The notes under the pieces: model-generated
Databases searched by the model: none
What the model was told of the DNA's origin: nothing
Seen by the model: the letters and a program-made list of their open reading frames with translations, nothing else
In this document: positions 1 to 7,184 of the stretch, in pieces
Layout: every line of letters begins with the position of its first letter
Numbering within the stretch: the stretch's first letter is position 1
Position numbers and translations under genes: made by a program
NCBI GenBank assembly: GCA_900770185.1
Contig: CAAGJM010000015.1
Location: 5,327 to 69,326 of the forward strand
Direction: 5' to 3'
Source: Clostridia bacterium
GTDB taxonomy: Bacteria; Bacillota; Clostridia; Christensenellales; Borkfalkiaceae
Length of the DNA stretch: 64,000 nucleotides

Positions 1-3
1 AGT

Positions 4-537
4 TTAAAACGTCGGCGGCGACGATATCCATAAAAATTTCGCCGCGGCTTTGGTAACGTTTATTATATAGTGCGCTTTGTCGGCGACGTAGTAAAAACTT
101 TCGCCCTTTTTGCACACGAACTTTTTCTTGCCTAAATGTATCCTTATTTCACCCTCTAAAACGTAGCCGAACTCCTCACCCTCGTGCGGAACGTCTTCTT
201 CCGTCGCCGTGTTGGGGCTTAACTCTATAAGCATCGGCTCCATTACGTTTTTTTGTGCGTTGGGAACGAGCCAGTCGGTTATAATACCGTCCTCTTTCTT
301 CTCGAAAAAGTCGTTTTCGCCGAAAACCACTTTGCGCTCTTCCTCTTCGGCAAAAAAGTCTTTAAGCGTGGTGCCAAGAGCCGACAAAATGTCTATAAGC
401 GTCGCTATCGACGGGCTTGTCAGGTCGTTTTCAAGTTGCGAAATATAGCCTTTGCTGAGTTCGCACCTTGCGGCAAGTTCTTCCTGCGTTAAGTCGCATT
501 GAAGCCTTAACTCTTTAATTTTATCGCCTAAAACCAT
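4..537 (-). CDS. XRE-family regulator with C-terminal cupin sensor domain
   Basis: A 177-residue DNA-binding transcriptional regulator. Residues 1-60 form a classical XRE helix-turn-helix (TQEELAARCELSKGYISQLE), and residues about 95-175 form a cupin_2 barrel with a HEGEEFGYVLEG core, so a small ligand probably binds the barrel. This HTH-cupin architecture is that of the PuuR/SutR group. In Clostridia such regulators often head polyamine transporter (pot) operons, but the downstream genes lie beyond the left edge, so that role is inference. The ATG is preceded by GAAGGCAGGAT. A consensus promoter and paired inverted repeats lie just upstream, suggesting autoregulation. Confidence 0.9.
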   Translation of the reverse strand: MVLGDKIKELRLQCDLTQEELAARCELSKGYISQLENDLTSPSIATLIDILSALGTTLKDFFAEEEERKVVFGENDFFEKKEDGIITDWLVPNAQKNVMEPMLIELSPNTATEEDVPHEGEEFGYVLEGEIRIHLGKKKFVCKKGESFYYVADKAHYIINVTKAAAKFLWISSPPTF

Positions 538-608
538 ATCCTGCCTTCCGCCGTTTTATTGCGGCGTTTTTATATAAGGGTTGCCCGAATTTTTATCGGG
601 AGATTAGA

Positions 609-672
609 TTTACTAAACTTAAAGTTTAATTTTAGTAAATGTTGTAAACTTTTTGTTTAGAATTACTAAACA
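609..672. promoter_or_regulatory. tandem operator-like inverted repeats upstream of the XRE-cupin gene
   Basis: Two inverted repeats share a TTTAG/CTAAA half-site. TTTACTAAA (609-617) faces TTTAGTAAA (631-639), a perfect 9-bp dyad. TGTTTAG (654-660) faces CTAAACA (666-672), a perfect 7-bp dyad with a 5-nt spacer. They cover the predicted transcription start of the regulator's promoter, where a repressor would block initiation. That the XRE-cupin protein itself binds here is inference from position. Confidence 0.6.
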
Positions 673-678
673 CGATAA

Positions 679-707
679 ATTATATTCATACACCCCGTAT
701 ATGTCAA
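679..707 (-). promoter_or_regulatory. sigma-A promoter of the XRE-cupin regulator
   Basis: On the minus strand TTGACA (702-707) is followed by 17 nt and TATAAT (679-684), a full consensus match. The start point would fall near 672, inside the operator-like repeats, leaving a leader of about 135 nt. Confidence 0.8.
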
Positions 708-787
708 ACGTTTAACGCATATTTTTCGACAAAATTTAAAATTTTTTTCACGGCAAAATAAAGGTGCGATTTTGCCGCTTTTTTAAA

Positions 788-831
788 GCGCGAAAACGGC
801 GCGAAAACGGCGCGAAAACGGCGCGAAAAAA
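788..831. repeat. four tandem copies of an 11-bp unit
   Basis: The unit GCGCGAAAACG occurs at 788-798, 799-809 and 810-820, with a fourth, slightly altered copy at 821-831. It is directly followed by CGCGCCGC. It lies in the roughly 365-bp non-coding stretch between the regulator and the next membrane protein. The copies are contiguous, without spacers, so this is not a CRISPR array. Confidence 0.85.
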
Positions 832-903
832 CGCGCCGCAAAAAACTTTGCGACGCGTAAAATTTAAGATGTTAAGTTGATTTATTCCCGCAAAAACCGC
901 TCT

Positions 904-1380
904 TTACGCGCTTTTATCTTCCCCATCTTCGGAAGATGCTTCTATATAGGGGATTTTCGGAACTTTTTCTTTTAACTCGGTAACGAAGTCGTCAAACCAC
1001 ACGTCTTTTATAACGATTGCGAAAAACGTATCGTCTTTAAGCGAAAGTTCAAGGCGTTTTTTGTCGGGCACGCAGGTTATTTTCAAAATTTCGGTAAACT
1101 TTATTTTATTGGATATAAAACCCCACCTTAAAATAACGGCGTCGTCCCCTATTCTATAATATGACGATATTAGCGCGGCCGTTGCAAGCGCTATAAACGC
1201 CGCCGCCAAAACGAAGATCATTCCGTAAGCAAAGTAGCCGTAAAAAGTAATGGCTATATCGGACTTTAATTCTTTTACCAGCCTTATTACGTTAAGCGTT
1301 ACGGCAAGCACCGATAAACACATGCCCGCGATAAACAATATTATATAAACGGTTGAAAATTTGAATTTGTACTTTTTCAT
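904..1380 (-). CDS. two-TM membrane protein with a PH-like domain
   Basis: A 158-residue protein with two hydrophobic segments (about residues 10-32 and 48-72), then a soluble C-terminal part. The part running IGDDAVILRWGFISNKI followed by an alternating strand pattern resembles bacterial PH-like domains such as those found after TM hairpins in YdbT/YokE-type proteins. No enzymatic motif is visible. It is monocistronic and divergent from the ABC-F gene. No Shine-Dalgarno is seen; the promoter -10 ends only 6 nt before the ATG, so the transcript is probably leaderless. Function unknown. Confidence 0.75.
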   Translation of the reverse strand: MKKYKFKFSTVYIILFIAGMCLSVLAVTLNVIRLVKELKSDIAITFYGYFAYGMIFVLAAAFIALATAALISSYYRIGDDAVILRWGFISNKIKFTEILKITCVPDKKRLELSLKDDTFFAIVIKDVWFDDFVTELKEKVPKIPYIEASSEDGEDKSA

Positions 1381-1386
1381 ATTTAA

Positions 1387-1415
1387 ATTGTACCATATTA
1401 TTCTGCTTTTTACAA
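1387..1415 (-). promoter_or_regulatory. promoter abutting the start codon of the PH-like membrane protein
   Basis: TTGTAA (1410-1415 on minus), a 17-nt spacer and TACAAT (1387-1392), then 6 nt to the ATG at 1380. The start point predicted from the -10 position is at or next to the A of ATG, and no ribosome-binding site fits. Confidence 0.65.
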
Positions 1416-1445
1416 CTGTTATTTTTATTCGCGGCGCGCCGAAAC

Positions 1446-1474
1446 TTGACTAATTTTTGCGAATTATTTAAAAT
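1446..1474 (+). promoter_or_regulatory. promoter abutting the start of the ABC-F gene
   Basis: TTGACT (1446-1451), 17 nt, TAAAAT (1469-1474), then 8 nt AAGTATAT and the ATG at 1483. No purine-rich Shine-Dalgarno is present. The predicted leader is 0-2 nt. Confidence 0.65.
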
Positions 1475-1482
1475 AAGTATAT

Positions 1483-3033
1483 ATGAGCATACTTGAAATT
1501 AAAAACTTAACTCACCGCTATGACGACAGAAATTTGTTCGAGCACGCGAATTTAACCGTTTCCGCGGGCGAACATATAGGCGTGGTGGGCTTAAACGGCG
1601 CGGGCAAAACCACCTTCGTAAATATAATTGCGGGGAAGCTTGTGCAGGACGACGGGCTTATTTTACGCCAAAAAAACTTGCGCTTCGGATATCTTGACCA
1701 GCACGCCGATATAGATAGAAGCGAAACGGTTATGGAATATCTCCGCCACGCTTTCGATTATTTATACGAAGTAAACGAAAAACTCGAACAAATTTACGCC
1801 GATATGGCGTCTTGCGGTAGCGACGACGAGATGATGAAGCTTATCGAAAAGTCGTCTAAGTATCAGGATATGCTTAACGATTCGGGCTTTTACGATATCG
1901 ACAGCACCGTTAAACGCGTTGCGGGGGGCTTAGGCGTAAACAACTTCGGCTACGACTCGCTCATCAAAAATCTTTCGGGCGGCGAGCGCGCCAAAATAAT
2001 GCTATCTAAACTTTTACTCGAAGAACCGGACGTTATGCTCCTTGACGAACCGACAAACTTTTTGGATATAGAGCATATAGACTGGCTTAAAAAGTACCTT
2101 AACGGCTACAAAAAAACCTTCCTTGTAATATCGCACGACACCGCTTTTTTAGATTCCGTCTGCAAGTTTATTATAAATATCGAAAACGGGCAAATCAAAA
2201 AGTACAGCGGCAACTACGCCGAGTTTTACGCCCAGCGCGAAATGAACGCCAAGCAGTATGAAGACGATTATAACCGCCAACAAGCCGAAATTAAAAAAAT
2301 GAAGGAATATATCGAAAAAAATAAGGCGCGTGCGGCAACGGCGGGCATGGCTAACTCGCGCAAAAAAATGCTTGACCGCATCGAGGTTATGCAAAAACCC
2401 GTAACTTTTTACGAGGCGACCTTTTCCTTTCCCTACACCCCCGTCAACAGCAAAGATTTTCTGATTGTCGAGAACCTGGAAGTGGGTTACACTAAAACCC
2501 TTATCCCGCCCATATCGTTCCACTTGACAAGCACCGATAAGCTTTGGGTGCGCGGCACGAACGGCGTCGGCAAAACCACCCTTATTAAAACGCTTTTAAG
2601 AAAAATACCCGCGCTTAAAGGGACTTTCCGCTTCCATATCGCAACGAAAATATCCTACCTTCAGCAAGAACTCGAGTTCGATAACCCGAACATGAACGCT
2701 ATGCAGTATTATAACGAAAACTTCCCTAAAGAGGGCGTTAAAGAACAGCGTTCGCGCTTAGCGCGCGTGGGGCTTATAGGCGATTTGGCAACTAAGCCCT
2801 TAAACACCATGAGCGGCGGCGAGCAGGTCCGTGCAAAACTTGCGGTTTTATCTAATATAAGTTCCAATATTTTAATTCTGGACGAACCGACGAACCACCT
2901 TGACGTCCGCGCGAAAGAAGCCTTAAAAAAAGCCCTTATCGAGTACGAAGGCGCGATTATTTTAGTCAGCCACGAACAAGATTTCGCATCCGCTATATGC
3001 AACAAAATTTTCGACGCGAAAACGTCGTTTTAG
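1483..3033 (+). CDS. ABC-F family ATP-binding protein
   Basis: A 516-residue soluble protein with two ABC ATPase domains and no membrane segment, typical of ABC-F translation factors acting on the ribosome. First domain: Walker A GLNGAGKTT near residue 36 and signature LSGGERAK near 163. Second domain: Walker A GTNGVGKTT near 357 and signature MSGGEQVR near 442, with LDEPTNHLD after it. A lysine-rich linker with helical character (residues about 235-300) separates them. ABC-F members range from Uup/EttA-like housekeeping factors to antibiotic-protection proteins; the subgroup cannot be decided here. It ends at a strong bidirectional terminator. Confidence 0.93.
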   Translation: MSILEIKNLTHRYDDRNLFEHANLTVSAGEHIGVVGLNGAGKTTFVNIIAGKLVQDDGLILRQKNLRFGYLDQHADIDRSETVMEYLRHAFDYLYEVNEKLEQIYADMASCGSDDEMMKLIEKSSKYQDMLNDSGFYDIDSTVKRVAGGLGVNNFGYDSLIKNLSGGERAKIMLSKLLLEEPDVMLLDEPTNFLDIEHIDWLKKYLNGYKKTFLVISHDTAFLDSVCKFIINIENGQIKKYSGNYAEFYAQREMNAKQYEDDYNRQQAEIKKMKEYIEKNKARAATAGMANSRKKMLDRIEVMQKPVTFYEATFSFPYTPVNSKDFLIVENLEVGYTKTLIPPISFHLTSTDKLWVRGTNGVGKTTLIKTLLRKIPALKGTFRFHIATKISYLQQELEFDNPNMNAMQYYNENFPKEGVKEQRSRLARVGLIGDLATKPLNTMSGGEQVRAKLAVLSNISSNILILDEPTNHLDVRAKEALKKALIEYEGAIILVSHEQDFASAICNKIFDAKTSF

Positions 3034-3094
3034 CTTTCGCGTTGAATAGTTTCAACGACTTAGAAAGCGTAAAAATCGCCGTATAGTCAGAAAA

Positions 3095-3131
3095 ACGCCC
3101 TTGCCGACCAATCGGCAAGGGCGTAATTTTT
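3095..3131. terminator. bidirectional intrinsic terminator
   Basis: A perfect 13-bp stem (3095-3107 with 3112-3124) and CCAA loop, followed by AATTTTT on the right and preceded by AAAAA on the left. It can end both the rightward ABC-F gene and the leftward YkvI-type gene. Confidence 0.85.
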
Positions 3132-3139
3132 GCGTAATT

Positions 3140-4234
3140 TTATTCTACTCCGCCCGCTTTTTTGCGGCGGGTTTCGATAATTAAATTGACCACGATAAGT
3201 ATTTCGGCAGTCATACCTACGTACCCGCAAACGGGGTAACCCACGGCTATAAGGTCGTTTATCCCGACTAAACTCAGCGCGTAAGCTAAGATAGCAACGG
3301 GCAGATAAAAAGACTTTTTATTACTTTCGATAAAGTTGATTTTTTTGCCGCCAAAGTCTATCAGCGAAGCAAGCGACGAAACGGACGTGCCGAATATCCC
3401 CACGATTAAAAGCGCGGCGTAAAAATAATATACGGGCAAACCTATCGTTTTAGCTAATTCTAAAAGCGGCAAATCGTAAGAGGCGAACCCGCTTTTTGCG
3501 AACAACGGCATAAGCACGGCAAACGCTATCGTTATAAGAGCGACGCTACCCGACAAAACCCCGCCGAGCGCAACGCATTTATCTTCAGCCCTGCCCCATA
3601 TCGGCGTGATAACGGGCAGCGCGCAAAAAACGTTATAAGACGAAAATAAAAGCGAACTTATAAAAAAGTTGGGTAAAACCGCCGTTTTGCCGGTGACCGC
3701 CGCCCCGCTTATTTCGGGGTACCCGTACTTTTTAAGCGCAAGCACGCAAATAAGCATTGCGGTAAACACAAGCATCGGCACGCTTACCGAAAAGAATTTA
3801 ACCACGCCTTTAAGTCCCGAAAGGGAAAACGCCGCGACCACCGCCGCAAAAATCGCCCCGCCTATCGCCTTATTCAGCCCGAACGCGCTTTTTATCAGCG
3901 AAGCCGCCCCCGCAAACATAACCGAGATTATCAAAAACACGAATACCGATAAAAACACGGAATAAATATTTGCGATAATTTTATCGCCGCCGGGGCTTAT
4001 AAGCACGTCGAACCTGTCGGTTTTTTTAACCGCCGCGCATTTTATAGCGGCGTAACCTATCCCCGCCTGAAAAACTATCGCTATGACAAGCCCGAAAAGT
4101 CCGAGTCTTCCGAAGCTTCCGAAAAACTGCCAAAGCTCGTTACCCGATAAAAACCCCGCGCCGATAAAACAGCCCGCATACGCCGCCGCAAGCGAAAAAA
4201 TATTAACTTTTTTTATCCCGCCGCCTTTTTCCAT
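3140..4234 (-). CDS. YkvI-family multi-pass membrane protein
   Basis: A 364-residue hydrophobic protein with about ten transmembrane segments. The N-terminal YAGCFIGAGFLSGNE is the hallmark of the YkvI family, a branch of the APC/LeuT-fold transporters related to the branched-chain amino acid and NSS carriers. Length agrees with the family (about 340-360). The substrate is unknown. The first residues MEKGGGIKK are basic, consistent with an inside N-terminus. It is a single-gene unit convergent with the ABC-F gene. Confidence 0.82.
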   Translation of the reverse strand: MEKGGGIKKVNIFSLAAAYAGCFIGAGFLSGNELWQFFGSFGRLGLFGLVIAIVFQAGIGYAAIKCAAVKKTDRFDVLISPGGDKIIANIYSVFLSVFVFLIISVMFAGAASLIKSAFGLNKAIGGAIFAAVVAAFSLSGLKGVVKFFSVSVPMLVFTAMLICVLALKKYGYPEISGAAVTGKTAVLPNFFISSLLFSSYNVFCALPVITPIWGRAEDKCVALGGVLSGSVALITIAFAVLMPLFAKSGFASYDLPLLELAKTIGLPVYYFYAALLIVGIFGTSVSSLASLIDFGGKKINFIESNKKSFYLPVAILAYALSLVGINDLIAVGYPVCGYVGMTAEILIVVNLIIETRRKKAGGVE

Positions 4235-4240
4235 ACTAAA

Positions 4241-4269
4241 AATATATTAACCGCCCGCCCGTTTATCAC
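4241..4269 (-). promoter_or_regulatory. possible promoter close to the ykvI-type start codon
   Basis: GTGATA (4264-4269 on minus; 4 of 6 consensus), 17 nt, TATATT (4241-4246), then 6 nt to ATG. The -35 is weak. If used, the mRNA would be leaderless, as for three or four other genes here. Confidence 0.4.
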
Positions 4270-4302
4270 CTTTTTATAGGTAACTAATAAAAAGCAAACA
4301 AA

Positions 4303-4322
4303 AAAGCGTTGTAAAACGCTTT
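4303..4322 (-). terminator. intrinsic terminator after the Ppx/GppA gene
   Basis: Stem AAAGCGTT (4303-4310) with AACGCTTT (4315-4322), GTAA loop, with a run of A to the left, which is a U-run for leftward transcription. Confidence 0.6.
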
Positions 4323-4412
4323 CGTTTTTAGGCGCTTGCGCCCTTACCGCCACCGAAAACAGCCTGAAATCCGCCTTTACGGTAAGCAGTTACAAAGAAC
4401 ACAACGCCGTAT
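4323..4412. repeat. partial copy of a dispersed intergenic repeat (family B)
   Basis: A non-coding tail with GCGCTTGCGC and CCGCCTTTACGGTAA (4370-4384). The latter 15-mer recurs at 54948-54962 at the edge of the 54.6-54.95 kb repeat, with the related words CCGAAAACAGCC and CCGAAAATAGCC nearby. It is read as a degenerate relative of that family. Confidence 0.45.
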
Positions 4413-4413
4413 A

Positions 4414-5928
4414 TTACAAAATTTCAAGGTTCTTTTTAAAGATGCGTTTAAAGTCGTTCTGCGCGGTGAGCGCGTTCTTGATTTCCAAAGTTGCGTCGTT
4501 ATAAACTTCCGTCTTCATAATAACGCTGTCGCCCAATACGTCGCAATTTATAGAAGTGACGGTGTTTGCCATGCTTCTGTCTAAACTTTCCGCTATGCGA
4601 AGCATTATGCCGAGTTTTCTTATAACGTCAACGTCCTCTTCGGTGATGAATTCTTTATACTTGATAAGGTCGCTTAGCGAAAAATCGTCGTTTTTATAAT
4701 TTGCAACTACGAGTGCGGCAAGCACTATTTCGCGCTGGGTAATGCCGTACAAACTCGAATTTAAAAGAATATAACCGCTGTGCTTTTGATAGTCGTAATA
4801 TTTAATGCGGGTGCCCGCGTCGTGAAGATACGCCGCTACTTTCAGAACTTTAAGACACTGGCGCGGGAACTTGTGCAGAACCCTTAACTGCTTAAAAAGT
4901 TGAACGGACAAGCTCACGACCTGTTCGCTGTGGCGTTCGTTGCAGCCATAGTATCTGCCGAGCGTTTGCAAACTGTACGTCAAAACGTCGACGATAGGCT
5001 TTTCAATCGTGAGGGGCACGGCGTAGTTGAACATTATGCCTTCCCTCAACCCGCAGGAGGATATGAGCACGTCTTCGAAATTAAGCGACTTCATAAAAGC
5101 GTGCATAACGGCAAACGCCGACGGCAAAAGGTCCGCGCGTTCGCTCGAAACGCCCTTAATTCTCTTCTTTTTGTCGAGGGCAACAGTCTTTAACATTTCG
5201 TAAACTTCCTCGAACTCGCCCACCTTAACGTCGTAATTATGGATAAGCGGAAGGGGGCATTTCTTCTTCATCTTCACTATTTTGCAAAGATTTCTGAAAG
5301 ACCCGCCGCAGCCTATCATCTGCGTTTCGGGATCGATTTGTTTAAGCCATTCGATATGCGAAAGCTGCTCGGTTATAAATTCTTCGATTTTCCGGGCCTG
5401 CTCTTCCTGCGAAACGTCTTCCCCGCCGAAAAGGTCGGTGAGAGTGACCGCGCCGAAAGGAAGGGTCTCGTAATTCAATAAATTTCTTCTGTTATAATAT
5501 ATGATTTTCGAGCTGCCGCCGCCGATTTCGAGAATAAGCCCTTTCGGAACGTCCATCGTGTTGATAACGCCGCGATAAACGTAAGTCGCTTCTTCTTCGG
5601 CGGAAAGAACTTTAAGTTTTATGCCGGTGTTTGCGACCACTTCGTCAAGAAAAGACCTTTGATTTTTGGCACGACGAACCGCCGCCGTGGCGACGGCGAT
5701 AATGCGCTCGACCTCGTAAGCGTCGCAAAGTTTGCGAAACATTTTAAGGGTTTTAATCGTTTCGGCAATGCGCTGAGATTTCAAAAACCCGTCGCGCTCC
5801 ATATCTTTGCCGAGCCTTACGCCTTCTTTCAGCTGGTCAACGACGACGAAATGCCCCTCTCCGAGCATCTGTACGATAACGAGCCTTGCAGTATTCGAGC
5901 CTAAATCAATAATACCTATCTTTTCCAA
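4414..5928 (-). CDS. ppx: Ppx/GppA phosphatase with C-terminal HD-type domain
   Basis: An exopolyphosphatase/guanosine pentaphosphate phosphatase of the actin-like ASKHA fold: DLGSNTARLVI near residue 8 and the phosphate-binding EIGGGSSK near 133. The C-terminal third carries an HD-like signature (YLHDAGTRIKYYDYQKHSGY near 363), as in long Ppx proteins. It would hydrolyse polyphosphate and/or pppGpp; which one is not decidable. I start it at the TTG at 5928 because AGGAG (5937-5941) is 8 nt upstream; a second TTG at 5955 would add nine residues but has no ribosome-binding site. Length from 5928 is 504 residues. Confidence 0.88.
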   Translation of the reverse strand: MEKIGIIDLGSNTARLVIVQMLGEGHFVVVDQLKEGVRLGKDMERDGFLKSQRIAETIKTLKMFRKLCDAYEVERIIAVATAAVRRAKNQRSFLDEVVANTGIKLKVLSAEEEATYVYRGVINTMDVPKGLILEIGGGSSKIIYYNRRNLLNYETLPFGAVTLTDLFGGEDVSQEEQARKIEEFITEQLSHIEWLKQIDPETQMIGCGGSFRNLCKIVKMKKKCPLPLIHNYDVKVGEFEEVYEMLKTVALDKKKRIKGVSSERADLLPSAFAVMHAFMKSLNFEDVLISSCGLREGIMFNYAVPLTIEKPIVDVLTYSLQTLGRYYGCNERHSEQVVSLSVQLFKQLRVLHKFPRQCLKVLKVAAYLHDAGTRIKYYDYQKHSGYILLNSSLYGITQREIVLAALVVANYKNDDFSLSDLIKYKEFITEEDVDVIRKLGIMLRIAESLDRSMANTVTSINCDVLGDSVIMKTEVYNDATLEIKNALTAQNDFKRIFKKNLEIL

Positions 5929-6075
5929 TGTACCAACTCCTAATTCATCCGCCAAAACCTAAAAAATATGCGGAATTACTCAATTATAAAACTTAGTGAT
6001 AGTATACAACACAATCTTAAAATTTTCAATAGGCATTTGAAAAAAAACGACAAAAAATTTTTATTTTATTTAAAA

Positions 6076-6465
6076 TCAGGGGGTTTTTGCCTTTTTTTGC
6101 AATTTATCCGCAAAAAACTGCACTGCCGATAAAACGATTAAAAAGGCTCCGAACGATTTTTTAAGTGCGTCACCGCTTAAATTCGCCGAAATTATTCCGC
6201 CCGTAACCGCCGTAAACGCGGCGGGTATGACCGCGTAAAAAAGCCCCTTTAACTCTACCATTTTATTTTTAAAGTGTATGACGAGCGCAACCACGGCCAT
6301 CGGCACGAAAGATATTAAATTGACCGCCTGGCACATGTGTTGCGGCACCGAAAAAACTATGGTTAAAATCGGCACCAGCGCGGTGCCGCCGCCCATGCCC
6401 ATTCCGCCTAAAACCCCCGCCGTCGCACCCGACAACGCGTACAATAAAAAATTACCTTTTAACAT
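6076..6465 (-). CDS. TSUP (TauE/SafE) permease, half-length, second half
   Basis: A 129-residue membrane protein with about four TM segments and the TauE/SafE signature GGMGMGGGTALVPIL near the N-terminus. Complete TSUP exporters of sulfite or sulfoacetate-like anions have about 240-260 residues with two repeats; here the family is encoded as two separate half-size proteins in a row, which probably assemble together. The start has an excellent AAGGTGGTGA. It follows the other half by 66 nt. Confidence 0.85.
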   Translation of the reverse strand: MLKGNFLLYALSGATAGVLGGMGMGGGTALVPILTIVFSVPQHMCQAVNLISFVPMAVVALVIHFKNKMVELKGLFYAVIPAAFTAVTGGIISANLSGDALKKSFGAFLIVLSAVQFFADKLQKKAKTP

Positions 6466-6531
6466 ATTTAATCACCACCTTATAAACTCGGCAGCGCAAA
6501 TAAAACAGAATTTATTTTACCCCGCCGCAGA

Positions 6532-6951
6532 CTAAAAAAACAGCAGCTTGACCCCCGCCGCGAGCATAACCGCGGCAAACAGTTTAATTAAAAACCCGTT
6601 GCTTATTTTTTTGAGTAAAAGCGCGCCTGCAATTCCGCCGATAACTACGCCCGTCGTCACGGGAATGTCGAGCGGCAAATCGAAATACCCCTTAATGATA
6701 TAGACCGCCGCCGAAATTAAAGTTATCGGCAAAATAAGCGCGATTGCCGTTGCGTGCGCCTTTTTGGGCTCCAACCCGATAAGCGTTATAAACGCGGGCA
6801 CGGCAATCATTCCGCCGCCCCCGCCGAAAAGCCCGTTTAAAAACCCGGTTATAACCCCGGTTAAAAACATAAGCTTTTTCTTGCTTTTCGGCATATCGTA
6901 ACCGATAAGGGTTTTTAAAACCCCCGAATTTTCGCTTTTTGCCTTGAACAT
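6532..6951 (-). CDS. TSUP (TauE/SafE) permease, half-length, first half
   Basis: Four TM segments and the repeat signature GLFGGGGGMIAVPAF, the same element as in the downstream half-size partner. The start is uncertain: ATG at 6951 is used here, but ATG at 6894 (directly before the basic MPKSKKK and the first TM) and TTG at 7008 are also in frame, and none has a clear ribosome-binding site. Anion export by a heteromer with the downstream protein is inferred from the family. Confidence 0.8.
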   Translation of the reverse strand: MFKAKSENSGVLKTLIGYDMPKSKKKLMFLTGVITGFLNGLFGGGGGMIAVPAFITLIGLEPKKAHATAIALILPITLISAAVYIIKGYFDLPLDIPVTTGVVIGGIAGALLLKKISNGFLIKLFAAVMLAAGVKLLFF

Positions 6952-7056
6952 ACAAAAAGTTTCTGCAAAACGGCGAAATTTAAACGAAAGAGTATGAAAC
7001 GTAAGCAAAATTTTAAAAAGTTACAAAAAAATTCCGTTTAATATCGCTCGTTAGTA

Positions 7057-7085
7057 TTGCAATTTGCGGGTTTATATTGTATAAT
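7057..7085 (+). promoter_or_regulatory. promoter of the large lipoprotein gene
   Basis: TTGCAA (7057-7062), 17 nt, TATAAT (7080-7085). It gives a leader of about 93 nt. Confidence 0.75.
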
Positions 7086-7123
7086 ATTGCTTGTATTACG
7101 TTATATATTAAATTATTATAGCG

Positions 7124-7164
7124 CGCGCCCGTAAACGGGCGCGAACGACAGCCCTTTTAAGGGC
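7124..7164 (+). other. two hairpins in the 5' leader of the large lipoprotein gene
   Basis: A perfect 9-bp stem (7124-7132 with 7135-7143, 2-nt loop in the minimal pairing) is followed by GCCCTTTTAAGGGC (7151-7164) and a run of A. The ribosome-binding site AAGGTGG comes directly after. They may stabilise the mRNA or tune translation; no known riboswitch class was recognised. Confidence 0.5.
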
Positions 7165-7184
7165 AAAAAATTTTAAGGTGGCTT

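Noticed and set aside
788..831. CRISPR-like repeated units
   Set aside because: Units are contiguous 11-mers without spacers and no cas genes occur in the window.
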